This document shows positions 1 through 7,508 of a stretch of DNA of 64,000 nt, piece by piece. Numbering within the stretch: the first letter of the stretch is position 1; each line of letters starts with the position of its first letter. Source of the stretch: Candidatus Accumulibacter contiguus (lineage in GTDB: Bacteria > Pseudomonadota > Gammaproteobacteria > Burkholderiales > Rhodocyclaceae). Under the pieces are notes generated by a model, which was not told the origin of the DNA, made no database searches, and saw only the letters and a program-made list of their open reading frames with translations. The stretch is taken from contig NZ_SPMX01000006.1 of the NCBI RefSeq assembly GCF_012940005.1, forward strand, positions 1 through 64,000. The letters run 5' to 3'. Made by a program: the position numbers and the translations under genes.

Positions 1-399
1 CATGCTCTCCAACGCGCGCCCGACACGCCACTTCGCGAGCTGGCACGCATGCAGGCACAGCGCCACTTCATCGAGCGCGCCTTCGAGAATGCGAAAGGTT
101 GCTGTGGGATGGCCGACTACCAGGTACGCAAGTGGCGGGCTTGGTACAACCACATGGCGCTCGTCTGCGTTGCACTACTCTTTCTCGTCAAGGAGCGGCG
201 GCAACACTCACCCTACGCCGAGTTACTGTCCTGTGCCGATGTCGTCGACATGCTCGTGGCGCAGCTCCCGGTGAAGATTCACGGTCGCGAAGACCTCGTG
301 CGAATCATCGCCGAGCGTCATGCACGGCGACAAAGCGCCCGCGACAGCGCCTACCGAAGGCAGCCGCCAGCACCCAAAAATGCCATTAGAATCTGTTAA
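1..399 (+). CDS. IS701-like DDE transposase, C-terminal fragment
   Basis: Frame 1 is open from the first base to the TAA at 397-399, so the gene starts upstream of the window. The visible 132 residues contain the segment ERAFENAKGCCGMADYQVRK followed by a W-x-x-WYNHMAL block. This matches the last catalytic-Glu region of IS701/IS4-type transposases (usually written as FxxxKxxxGLxxYEVRxWxxWxxHMAL). It is followed by a hydrophobic helix and an Arg-rich tail with the DSAYRR motif typical of these proteins. The stop codon lies inside the putative terminal repeat of the element. Family assignment rests on motif recall; a DDE transposase is secure, the exact family is less so. Confidence 0.7.
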   Translation, partial: HALQRAPDTPLRELARMQAQRHFIERAFENAKGCCGMADYQVRKWRAWYNHMALVCVALLFLVKERRQHSPYAELLSCADVVDMLVAQLPVKIHGREDLVRIIAERHARRQSARDSAYRRQPPAPKNAIRIC

Positions 400-406
400 T
401 GTAGAA
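1..406 (+). mobile_element. IS701-like insertion sequence, right end (partial)
   Basis: The window opens inside an insertion sequence. It carries the C-terminal part of a DDE transposase and ends in a 22-bp motif at 385-406 that recurs alone at 17281-17302. The base pairs just outside the motif are CTAA (407-410), which fits the YTAR target duplication described for the IS701 family. A minus-strand gene to the right is broken at this point, which supports a junction here. The left end lies outside the window, so the terminal repeats cannot be compared. Confidence 0.55.
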
Positions 407-410
407 CTAA

Positions 411-624
411 TGGCTGGCGTAGGCAGTCCTTCGTAGAGGAGTGCCCTTAGACCTCGGGCGTGCTCCAGAGAAACAGTGCACGCGAGAAAGCTGGCGGATA
501 TCCGCTCAGACGCATCGTATGTCTCATACTTCTCAGGATCGAGAAGGCTGATGATCGCCTCGTCCAGGGTATCGGAACGGTGAAGGATGGCATCCAAGCT
601 CTTAACGTTGTGGCGAGTAGGCAT
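411..624 (-). pseudogene. Hypothetical protein truncated by the IS end
   Basis: A minus-strand reading frame starts with ATG at 624 and reads about 70 natural-looking residues, including KSLDAILHRSDTLDEAIISL and a helix with SLEHARGLRALLYEGLPT. It then runs into the IS end near 410 and continues as low-complexity read-through to 223. The 'SLEHARxLRxLLxxGxPTxA' segment resembles a family of uncharacterised all-helical proteins (I think the DUF6988 type), which normally continue for another 150 or so residues. The simplest reading is that IS insertion removed the 3' part. Function is unknown. Confidence 0.45.
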
Positions 625-720
625 AGAAAAGGAGTTCTGACACAGCGAGTTACCACAATAACATCATAGATGTTCGTCTGTCCCTCTTGTCAAAAACCAC
701 ATGGTTTGTGTTGGCGTAGC

Positions 721-935
721 TCACAAAACCAAAGCATACGCCATCGCGAAACCCGCCAAAGACCACTCAAAAAACTCAAGCAAAAAACAACTAACTTGAA
801 AAAACCGTACTAAATTTCCGAAGTCAGGAGGTTTCGAGAAAAAACGCCCCTTAAGACGCCAGAATTCGTCAGAAATGACATTTGTGGGGGTAGGCGAGGT
901 CAGGAGGTTTAAACGAAAAACCCCGCAAACACTGC
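721..935. repeat. Dispersed repeat, copy A
   Basis: The block from about 722 to 835 matches 2602-2723 over most of its length: both read CACRAAACCAAAGCA, then CGCGAAACCCGCC, then CTTGAAAAAACCGTACTAAA and AAGTCAGGAGGTTT. A second partial unit lies at 899-930 (TCAGGAGGTTTAAACGAAAA followed by ACCCCGCA), which matches the other end of copy B even better. Read on the minus strand the units encode the peptide FSFKPPDF or a variant. No transposase or clear terminal inverted repeats are visible. This is a dispersed intergenic repeat of unknown nature. Confidence 0.6.
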
Positions 936-1009
936 CTCGCCGCCTCCTCAAGAGTCGATGAGCCTGAGTTAAGGTAGACCTCTGCCATGTCCTTATCACC
1001 AAATTCCAT
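869..1009 (-). CDS. Possible 46-residue protein
   Basis: ATG at 1009 opens a 46-codon frame reading MEFGDKDMAEVYLNSGSSTL and then EEAARQCLRGFSFKPPD. The start overlaps the reconstructed end of the gene to its right by 14 bases, an arrangement typical of translationally coupled small genes. The C-terminal FSFKPPD comes from the dispersed repeat, so the natural end may have been replaced. I do not recognise a family. The helical middle and the small size would suit an antitoxin-like partner, but that is only inference. Confidence 0.3.
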   Translation of the reverse strand: MEFGDKDMAEVYLNSGSSTLEEAARQCLRGFSFKPPDLAYPHKCHF

Positions 1010-1487
1010 AAGACCCCCTGGAAAGCAAATAGATAAGGTGTGACCGACGGCGTTGGTGCATAAATACTCTCTTTAAAAATCAATAGCTTAAAGCGATGGA
1101 GGCGTCAATTTATGACAAAATTTGACGTTCCTGGCATATTTTCCGAAAGTTGCTTTTTCTAACATGCTGTTTTTATGTTAATTTTTCATGGCGAATTATG
1201 CACCAACGCCGTGACCGACCCAACTTCAGCGCTAGAACAATTACTCGCCTGCGTTCGCCTGGTTTCCTTAAGCGACTATACATCGCGGTACCAAGCAGAT
1301 CGGCATTTGCAGATCTGAGGCGCTGGTACGCTACTCGCGTTTCCAGTGTAGTATCCAACCACTTCCCATCGTCATTGAGAGAGACCAGCGTGTCATTCAC
1401 GAGGACTTCAACGGCAACCTGTGGGTTGTCTTGGAAAAGCCACCATAAGCGGTCTTGGGTAAGTTCTCCGACATTCCGAGACGGCAT
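996..1487 (-). pseudogene. Small hypothetical gene interrupted by a MITE
   Basis: The minus-strand frame from ATG 1487 (preceded by GAGGA) reads MPSRNVGELTQDRLWWLFQD and continues to the MITE at 1211. Removing the MITE plus one 7-bp target copy (171 bases) restores the frame: GRS joins HLIYLLSRGSYGIW and stops at 996, giving about 106 residues. With the MITE in place the frame instead stops inside the element at 1173. An upstream out-of-frame segment (EKHLSGCEEVFRHFN, about 1506-1548) may be the original N-terminus lost by a one-base shift. I do not recognise the family. Confidence 0.5.
1041..1218. mobile_element. MITE, 164 bp, with perfect TIRs and 7-bp TSD
   Basis: A 16-bp sequence CGGCGTTGGTGCATAA at 1048-1063 is repeated as an exact inverted copy at 1196-1211. 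Directly outside both ends lies the same heptamer TGACCGA (1041-1047 and 1212-1218), as expected for a target-site duplication. The interior is A+T-rich, carries no reading frame of note, and is 132 bp long. Excising the element and one heptamer restores a reading frame in the host gene. The mobilising transposase is not in the window. Confidence 0.85.
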
Positions 1488-1684
1488 TTCCTCATGGATT
1501 AGCTGTTGAAATGTCGGAAGACTTCTTCACAACCGCTTAGATGTTTTTCCGCCAAGTGCTGTTAAATCGATCAGGCTTTAGCGTGGTTTGTGCACCAGAG
1601 GCGTTCGACCCGCAATTCTTTCCTTCTGGCACGCCCGGAAACAGATCCAGGCCGCCCCGGTTGTACTCGGGCCACCCCGTGCTC

Positions 1685-2095
1685 TTACACGGGCACCTCC
1701 GGTGCGATCAATATTACGCTGGGAAAGTACGAGGCGTAGCGTCGTGTGTCCCTGGTCAGAACGGGATAGCCCGACACAGCCGCGTGCGCCCCGATAAAGA
1801 AATCGCCAAGGACATTGATCTTGGTGCCCCCTTGTCGCCGATAACGTACAAACGCTTTGCCGGCGAGAAACAGTGCTGGGCGCGGTGTCTCAATCATGAC
1901 TAGGCCGAGGTCATCGAGGGCTTGATCCAGGGCTTCCACCGTCGAGAAGGTCAGCGAAAGTTCGGAGTAGATGATCGGGTTGATTGCCAGCCGATGAATC
2001 TTCGACTGGGCACGCAATTGATGAGTCGACCAGTCGGCCCATTCTGGATCGTCCTCCAGAACGTCGACCAGCACGTTGGTGTCGACCAACAGCAT
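1685..2095 (-). CDS. vapC: VapC-type PIN-domain toxin
   Basis: This is a 136-residue PIN-domain protein, the usual size for VapC ribonuclease toxins. It opens with MLLVDTNVLVDVLEDD, carrying the first catalytic Asp. Further acidic positions are E in IYSELSLTF, then D in NVLGDFFIGAHA and D in VLTRDTRRYASYFP, the standard order of PIN-domain active-site residues. The ATG at 2095 overlaps the antitoxin stop as TGATG, so translation is coupled. A longer in-frame start at 2140 would lie inside the antitoxin gene and is unlikely. VapC toxins cut tRNA or rRNA; the target here is not known. Confidence 0.85.
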   Translation of the reverse strand: MLLVDTNVLVDVLEDDPEWADWSTHQLRAQSKIHRLAINPIIYSELSLTFSTVEALDQALDDLGLVMIETPRPALFLAGKAFVRYRRQGGTKINVLGDFFIGAHAAVSGYPVLTRDTRRYASYFPSVILIAPEVPV

Positions 2096-2334
2096 CAGCC
2101 CTCGCCGCGCAGCAGAGCCATCAAGTCGTCGGTTCGCCACTTTACGTCAGCCTTGCCCCGAGCTACATCGAAACGGTCGGGCTGACGGCTCGAACAGGCG
2201 CCAACCTTGTGGATCACCACATCGCCATCGCGATTGACGGCGAAGTCCACAGTGCAGCCCGGTGCCAGATTGAGGGCATCGCGAATCTGCTTGGGGATAG
2301 TGACTTGTCCTTTGCTGGTGAGTGTCGTCGACAT
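2095..2334 (-). CDS. vapB: VapB-type AbrB-fold antitoxin
   Basis: The 79-residue protein starts MSTTLTSKGQVTIPKQIRDA, the swapped-hairpin AbrB/SpoVT DNA-binding motif. An acidic and basic C-terminal tail with WRTDDLMALLRGEG would wrap the toxin. The ATG at 2334 is preferred over the upstream in-frame ATG at 2394 because the family begins at this methionine and because the palindromic operator lies at 2349-2375, just upstream. It is expected to neutralise the downstream PIN toxin and to repress its own operon. Confidence 0.85.
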   Translation of the reverse strand: MSTTLTSKGQVTIPKQIRDALNLAPGCTVDFAVNRDGDVVIHKVGACSSRQPDRFDVARGKADVKWRTDDLMALLRGEG

Positions 2335-2348
2335 GGCAAATCTCCGGT

Positions 2349-2375
2349 GTATTACACATGAGCGAATTGTAATAC
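2349..2375 (-). promoter_or_regulatory. Palindromic operator of the vapBC pair
   Basis: GTATTACA (2349-2356) and TGTAATAC (2368-2375) form a perfect 8-bp inverted repeat with an 11-bp spacer. It lies 14 bp upstream of the antitoxin ATG. AbrB-type antitoxins bind such palindromes to autoregulate. The role is inferred from position and symmetry. Confidence 0.65.
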
Positions 2376-2601
2376 CTTTGCGGGGTGGCGGCAATCCAAG
2401 TGGCTCTTTTTGCCAGTCACCGTGCTTTCCTGATCGAACGGCGCGTCCCGCGCGCCCTCATCGACCAGCGGAAGGGGCGAACGATGGGCGGGCACCACGC
2501 AGACCGCCCCACGACGATATACCGGAGCGCCTGAGCGGCCTCGATCGTCTCCTCCAGGCCGAGTGCAACCTCTCACCAACCAGACATTTCGCGATGGCGT
2601 A
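2376..2601. other. Intergenic stretch with possible gene remnant
   Basis: No gene with a convincing start and end is seen. On the minus strand about 2560-2490 reads VALGLEETIEAAQALRYIVV, which looks like natural helical coding sequence, but it has no start and is followed by Arg-rich nonsense. It is probably debris of a lost gene next to repeat copy B. Confidence 0.3.
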
Positions 2602-2737
2602 CATCACGAAACCAAAGCACGCGCCAACGCGAAACCCGCCCAAGCCCATCGAAAAGTCACTTCAAAACAACCACTTGAAAAAACCGTACTAAATTTTCGA
2701 AGTCAGGAGGTTTAAACGAAAAACCCCGCAGAACATG
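2602..2737. repeat. Dispersed repeat, copy B
   Basis: This is the second copy of the repeat described at 721-935. It includes CTTGAAAAAACCGTACTAAA, AAGTCAGGAGGTTTAAACG and AAAAACCCCGCA. On the minus strand it reads LRGFSFKPPDFENLVRFFQV. It sits about 50 bp beyond the 3' end of tRNA-Ser, a common place for inserted sequence. Confidence 0.6.
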
Positions 2738-2788
2738 GCGCTCAGCAGGGTGTTCGTAAAAGCCTCAGACAGTTTGCGTCTGGTGTCC

Positions 2789-2882
2789 TGGCGGAGACGA
2801 AGGGATTTGAACCCTTGATGCAGGTTTATGCCCGCATGCTCCCTTAGCAGGGGAGTGCCTTCGACCTCTCGGCCACGTCTCC
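2789..2882 (-). tRNA. serX: tRNA-Ser(GCU), CCA encoded
   Basis: The minus strand reads GGAGACG at the 5' end and CGTCTCC-G at the 3' end, a full 7-bp acceptor stem. The anticodon loop is CTGCTAA with anticodon GCT. A long variable arm and the T-loop GGTTCAAATCC identify a class II serine tRNA. The terminal CCA is encoded (2791-2789). The first base of the tRNA is also the last base of the lysC TAG stop, so it is probably cut from the lysC transcript. A hairpin (CAGAC/GTCTG) about 10-25 bp downstream may end the transcript. The symbol is only a placeholder for a Ser-GCU gene. Confidence 0.93.
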
Positions 2883-4162
2883 TAGGAAGGCGTGATAATA
2901 TCGGTTTCCCCACGGCCGGTCAAACTCAACTTCGACTTCGGAGGTTTTTCCAGGCCGAAAGCCTTGTGCAGGATGCGTACCGCAAGTTCTAGGTATCTTT
3001 CTTCGATGACCACCGAGATCTTGATTTCGGATGTCGAGATCATCTGCAGATTGATATTTTCCTTGGCCAGCGCGCCGAACATCTTGCTCGCGACGCCCGG
3101 ATGGGAGCGCATGCCGACGCCGACAGCGGAGACCTTGCAGGTGGTATTGTCACCGGAGATGTCGCGTGCGCCGATTTTTTCCTTGACGGTTTCCAGAACG
3201 GAGAGTGCCTTGCTGTAGTCCGTACGGTTGACAGTGAAGGAAAAGTCGGTGGTGCCGTCACGGCCGATGTTCTGAATGATCATGTCGACGTCGATGTTCG
3301 CATCGGCGATTGGCCCGAGGATCTGGTAAGCGATGCCAGGGCGATCCGGAACGCCCTGTACGGTCAGTTTGGCTTCATCGCGATTGAAAGCAATCCCGGA
3401 GATGATCGGTTGTTCCATATTCCCTTTTTCCTCAACAGTGATCAGCGTACCCTCCCCTTCTTCCTCGAAGCTGGAAAGAACACGGAGTTTGACTTTGTAC
3501 TTGCCGGCAAACTCGACCGAGCGGATCTGGAGCACCTTGGACCCCAGGCTGGCCATTTCCAGCATTTCTTCGAAGGTGATGGTGTCGAGTTTGCGCGCTT
3601 CGGGCACGACGCGCGGGTCGGTGGTGTAGACGCCGTCGACGTCGGTGTAGATTTGGCACTCGTCCGCTTTCATCGCTGCAGCCAGCGCTACGGCTGAGGT
3701 ATCCGATCCTCCCCGGCCGAGAGTGGTGATGTTGCCGTCCTCATCGGCACCCTGAAAGCCAGCCACGACGACGACGTGTCCGTCGGCCAGCGACTTGCGA
3801 ATCCGGTGCTGGTCGATTTTCAGAATTCGCGCCTTGGTGAAGGTGCTGTCGGTCAATACCCCGACCTGGAAACCGGTAAAGCTCTTTGCCTTGAGCCCTT
3901 CGGCATGCATGGCCATGGCCAGCAAGCCGATGGTCACCTGTTCGCCGGTTGATGCGATCACGTCGAGTTCGCGCGGATCCGGTGTAGGCGAAATTTCTCT
4001 GGCCAGTCCGATCAGCCGGTTGGTCTCTCCGGCCATGGCCGAGGGAACCAGGATAATGTCGTGCCCTTGTGCCCGCCAGCGAGCGACTCGCCTCGCGACG
4101 TTCTTGATGCGATCCGTCGATGCAACCGACGTGCCGCCGAACTTCTGAACGATCAGTGCCAT
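2882..4162 (-). CDS. lysC: Aspartate kinase
   Basis: Aspartate kinase phosphorylates L-aspartate, the first step to lysine, threonine and methionine. The 426-residue protein starts MALIVQKFGGTSVAS, with the KFGGTS nucleotide-binding motif at residues 6-11, and has the family kinase core (GRGGSDTSAVALAAAM and QIYTDVDGVYTTDP). Two C-terminal ACT domains follow (VQGVPDRPGIAYQILGPIAD and GVGMRSHPGVASKMFGAL), typical of lysine/threonine-feedback enzymes of this size. The start at 4162 fits the family N-terminus; an upstream in-frame ATG would add 18 non-conserved residues. A G-rich sequence precedes the ATG. The gene stands alone, followed without a gap by tRNA-Ser. Confidence 0.96.
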   Translation of the reverse strand: MALIVQKFGGTSVASTDRIKNVARRVARWRAQGHDIILVPSAMAGETNRLIGLAREISPTPDPRELDVIASTGEQVTIGLLAMAMHAEGLKAKSFTGFQVGVLTDSTFTKARILKIDQHRIRKSLADGHVVVVAGFQGADEDGNITTLGRGGSDTSAVALAAAMKADECQIYTDVDGVYTTDPRVVPEARKLDTITFEEMLEMASLGSKVLQIRSVEFAGKYKVKLRVLSSFEEEGEGTLITVEEKGNMEQPIISGIAFNRDEAKLTVQGVPDRPGIAYQILGPIADANIDVDMIIQNIGRDGTTDFSFTVNRTDYSKALSVLETVKEKIGARDISGDNTTCKVSAVGVGMRSHPGVASKMFGALAKENINLQMISTSEIKISVVIEERYLELAVRILHKAFGLEKPPKSKLSLTGRGETDIITPS

Positions 4163-4403
4163 CCCAAATCCAGTTGAAAAACACAAAAACCGGCATTCTA
4201 ATGCAAGTCTTGTCATTGCAGCAAAAGGCTGGAGCCTCCGATATGCCGATCATCATTAGGCGTATGTTCTATTGAAATGCCACTTGCAATTCTTGGCGAA
4301 TCGCTTATAGTGCGTCGTGTATTACCAAAGTCATATTGTGTGAAGGTTGGCAGGAAGTCGAATTTCTGCTGGTTCACTTGGCGTAATTGAAGAAAGGACA
4401 GTC

Positions 4404-4709
4404 ATGAGCACCGTCAAAGTTGTTGAGCGGGTCGATCCTCGCGAAATTCGTCGCAGGCTTGGTTTGAATCAGCAGCAGTTCTGGTCCAAGATCGGCGTGA
4501 CGCAGAGCGGCGGTTCGCGCTATGAAAGCGGCCGCAACATGCCCAAGCCGGTGCGTGAGTTACTGCGGCTCGTGCATGTCGAGCAGATCGACATTCAGCG
4601 CCTCAAACGTGAAGACTTCGAGGTTCTCGAATACGTCAAGGCGGAAGACCCGGAACTCTTCAAGACGCTCAAGAAGGCTGCCAAGAGCAAGCTCAAGAAG
4701 CCTGCCTGA
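4404..4709 (+). CDS. XRE-like helix-turn-helix regulator
   Basis: A 101-residue basic protein with a Cro/CI-type HTH: REIRRRLGLNQQQFWSKIGV then TQSGGSRYESGRNMPKPV, the usual 'R-x-x-L-G-x-x-Q-x-x-F-x-x-x-x-G-V-T-Q-S-x-x-S-R-Y-E-x-G-R' pattern at residues 13-48. The C-terminus is rich in Lys (KTLKKAAKSKLKKP). GAAAGGA precedes the ATG at 4404. It faces recN convergently and has a 240-bp upstream region with A+T-rich promoter-like sequence. Similar small orphan regulators are common in Rhodocyclales; the target is unknown. Confidence 0.8.
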   Translation: MSTVKVVERVDPREIRRRLGLNQQQFWSKIGVTQSGGSRYESGRNMPKPVRELLRLVHVEQIDIQRLKREDFEVLEYVKAEDPELFKTLKKAAKSKLKKPA

Positions 4710-4816
4710 AGCTTCGATTCACGAAGACCAGGGGGTTGCGGCAGATTGCTGAAAGTGACCGATGCATCCGCTTGCTGCGGCCGCCCCTGACGGACGGACA
4801 GCAGTTTCACTGCTGC

Positions 4817-6472
4817 TCACGATCGCCTCAGCATTTCCCTGGCATGTCGACGAGTGATCGCCGTAATGTCGATGCCGCCGAGCATGCGGGCGATTTCCTC
4901 GACCCGTGCATCTCCCTCGAGAGTGGCAACCTGGCTGCGAACCTCCCCTGCACGGCTCTTCTTGCTGACCTGCCATTGCCAGTTGGCGCGTGCGGCAACC
5001 TGTGGCAGGTGCGTCACACAGAGGACCTGTCGTTCGCCTCCCAACTCGCGCAACAAACGGCCGACCACTTCGGCAACCCCACCGCCGATTCCGACATCGA
5101 CCTCGTCGAAGATCAGGGTCGGTACACTTGCTGCCTGACTGGTCACCACCTGGATGGCGAGGCTGATACGCGAGAGTTCGCCTCCTGAAGCCACCTTGGC
5201 CAGCGGCCGCGGTTCACTACCGGCCAGACCGGCGATACGAAACTCGACCTGTTCAAGCCCGCTGGCATTACCCCCTTCGACCGGCAGCAAACCAAGCTCG
5301 AAGCGGCCCCCAGCAAGCGCCAACTGCTGCATGACCTGGCTGACCTCGCGGCCGAGCGCCTCGGCTGCGCTGGCGCGTTTGCCGGATAAGCGCTGTGCAA
5401 GCTGTTCATATTGCGCGCGGGCGGCAGCGGCGCGCGCCGCGAGGCTTGCAAGATCGGCAGCTTCCCCGAGGACGCTCAATCGCTCCTGCCAGCGCGCCAG
5501 CAGCCCTGGCAAGTCATCGGGAGCACAGCGGAATTTGCGCGCACATCCGAGAACCGCTTCGATGCGCTGTTCGACTTCCACCAGACGCTGTGGATCCAGC
5601 TCGACACGGTTGGTGTAACGATGCAGGGCGGAGATCGCTTCGCTGAGTTCAGCTTGCACCGATTGCAGCAGGACGGCGACTTCGGAAAGCGCCGGATCGT
5701 ACTCCGAAAGCCCATCCAGGCGATTGGCTACGGCAGCCACCTGGGCCTCACAAGCTGCGTCTCCCTCGGTCAAGACCTGCAAGGAGAACTGTGCTCCTTC
5801 GACCAGGCTGGCTGCGTGGCCCAAGCGCTTGTGCTCTTCGTTCAGCAGCAGCCATTCTTCGGTCGAGAAGCCGAGTGTTTGCAGTTCGCGAACTTGCCAG
5901 TCGAGTTGCTCGCGTTCGACCGCCAAGGCCTCGATGCCGCTGCTGGCGTGATCGAACAGTGCTTTGGCTGCGCGCCAGTTGCGCCAGGCGGCAGCCACTT
6001 CCGCCAGCAAGGGCTCGAGCCGGGCATGCGAATCGAGCAATGCGCGCTGCGCTTCGCTGCGTAACAGAGACTGATGCGCATGCTGGCCGTGAATGTCGAC
6101 CAGCGATTCGGCCACCTCCCGCAACTGTTGTACGGTGACCGGCGAACCATTCAGATAGGCACGCGAACGACCGTTGGCATCCAGCACGCGACGCAGCAGC
6201 AAGACACCCTGCGTATCCAGATCATGCTCCTGTAGCCAGGCGGCAGCTGCCGGCGAAGCCGCGAGGTCGAACTCGGCATTTACCTCCGCGCGCTCGCACC
6301 CGGCGCGAATGAGGCCCGTATCGGCGCGCTCACCCAGCGCGAATGCCAGGGCGTCAACGAGAATCGACTTGCCGGCGCCGGTTTCTCCGGTCAGCGCGCC
6401 AAATCCTTGCTGGAACTCGAGTTCCAGCCGGTCGACCAGCACGAAGTCGCGAATTGTCAAACGACAGAGCAT
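4817..6472 (-). CDS. recN: DNA repair protein RecN
   Basis: RecN is an SMC-like ATPase that acts early in double-strand break repair. The 551-residue protein has the Walker A motif GETGAGKS at residues 29-36, a Q-loop region with VDIHGQHAHQSLL, a central coiled coil, and C-terminal signature and Walker B segments (ASGGELSRISLAIQVV and PTLIFDEVDVGIGGG). Length matches the family. It lies directly downstream of nadK on the same strand with a 35-bp gap, the usual betaproteobacterial arrangement, so the two are probably co-transcribed. Confidence 0.96.
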   Translation of the reverse strand: MLCRLTIRDFVLVDRLELEFQQGFGALTGETGAGKSILVDALAFALGERADTGLIRAGCERAEVNAEFDLAASPAAAAWLQEHDLDTQGVLLLRRVLDANGRSRAYLNGSPVTVQQLREVAESLVDIHGQHAHQSLLRSEAQRALLDSHARLEPLLAEVAAAWRNWRAAKALFDHASSGIEALAVEREQLDWQVRELQTLGFSTEEWLLLNEEHKRLGHAASLVEGAQFSLQVLTEGDAACEAQVAAVANRLDGLSEYDPALSEVAVLLQSVQAELSEAISALHRYTNRVELDPQRLVEVEQRIEAVLGCARKFRCAPDDLPGLLARWQERLSVLGEAADLASLAARAAAARAQYEQLAQRLSGKRASAAEALGREVSQVMQQLALAGGRFELGLLPVEGGNASGLEQVEFRIAGLAGSEPRPLAKVASGGELSRISLAIQVVTSQAASVPTLIFDEVDVGIGGGVAEVVGRLLRELGGERQVLCVTHLPQVAARANWQWQVSKKSRAGEVRSQVATLEGDARVEEIARMLGGIDITAITRRHAREMLRRS

Positions 6473-6507
6473 ATGTAGGTCGTCAATCTGGTCGTCACGG
6501 CAATGGA

Positions 6508-7434
6508 CTAATGTTCCTTGGGCCGCTCGCTCCAGTGCAGCTTTTGACGGAGCATGGCAAAGTAGCTGTAACCCGGCGGATGCAGCAGACAGATCGAATA
6601 TTCGGAGCGACGAATACGTACGGAATCCTCGTTCCGGAGATCAACCGTCACCTGGCCATCGAAGTGGGCACGCGAATCGGTGGCGTGCACGATCCGGATC
6701 TCGATTTCGTTCCGGTCACCCACCAGGATTGGCCGGTTGGTCAGTGCGTGTGGGCAGAGCGGAACCAGGGCGATGGCGGAAACCTGCGGATGCAGGATCG
6801 GGCCATTGGCCGAGAGTGCGTAGGCCGTCGAGCCGGTGGAGGTGGCGACGATCAGGCCGTCCGAGCGCAGGTGGTAAATGAACTCGCCGTCGATGAACAG
6901 CTCGAATTCGATCATCCGACCAATCGCGCCCTTGTCCACCACCACATCGTTCAACGCCAGGTTGGAAACGACACTGCGCTCGCCACGCACGACCTCGGCA
7001 TCGAGCAGCATGCGTGTTTCCGGAACGAACTTGCCGTCCAGGAGGTCGTCCATGCAGGTCAGCATGTCGCTACGTGCAATGTCGGTCATGAAGCCGAGAC
7101 GCCCCTGGTTTACGCCGACCAGGGGCACCCGATAACGGGCCAGTTGGCGTGCGGCATTGAGCATGGTACCGTCGCCACCGACGACTATGGCGATGTCGGC
7201 ATGGGCACCGAGCCACGTGAAATTGCCGCTCGCCCAACTCCCGAGTTCCAGATGCGAGATGACGTTGCAGGCGGTCTCTTCCTCGATCAGTACGGTCATG
7301 CCGCGTTCGTGCAGGTATTTGGCCAGCAAGCGAATCGACTCGGCAATCTCCGGACTGTGGTACTTTCCGACCAGCGCGATCGTCCGGGGTGGCTGCACAC
7401 AATCAGCCGAAGCTTGAGGAAAGGCGTTGTTCAT
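6508..7434 (-). CDS. nadK: NAD kinase
   Basis: NAD kinase makes NADP from NAD and ATP or polyphosphate. The 308-residue protein has the GGDGTML motif at 86-92, the NE/D-like site [11 protein letters not shown], and the conserved [21 protein letters not shown] region in the beta-sandwich domain. The start at 7434 (MNNAFPQ) gives the usual length; the frame stays open to 7533 but that would run into the divergent hrcA gene. It shares a 74-bp promoter region with hrcA. Confidence 0.95.
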   Translation of the reverse strand: MNNAFPQASADCVQPPRTIALVGKYHSPEIAESIRLLAKYLHERGMTVLIEEETACNVISHLELGSWASGNFTWLGAHADIAIVVGGDGTMLNAARQLARYRVPLVGVNQGRLGFMTDIARSDMLTCMDDLLDGKFVPETRMLLDAEVVRGERSVVSNLALNDVVVDKGAIGRMIEFELFIDGEFIYHLRSDGLIVATSTGSTAYALSANGPILHPQVSAIALVPLCPHALTNRPILVGDRNEIEIRIVHATDSRAHFDGQVTVDLRNEDSVRIRRSEYSICLLHPPGYSYFAMLRQKLHWSERPKEH

Positions 7435-7508
7435 GGGCGAATTAAACCACAATTCAGGCTGCTGCCGCGGCACCCCGTGAGTGAAGGATTTTTTGTAGAA
7501 TCGGACCC

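Noticed and set aside
1588-1903. Plus-strand reading frames overlapping the toxin region
   Set aside because: They are antisense shadows of the PIN-domain gene and carry no family motif.
7435-7508. CIRCE element before hrcA
   Set aside because: No TTAGCACTC-type inverted repeat is present between nadK and hrcA.
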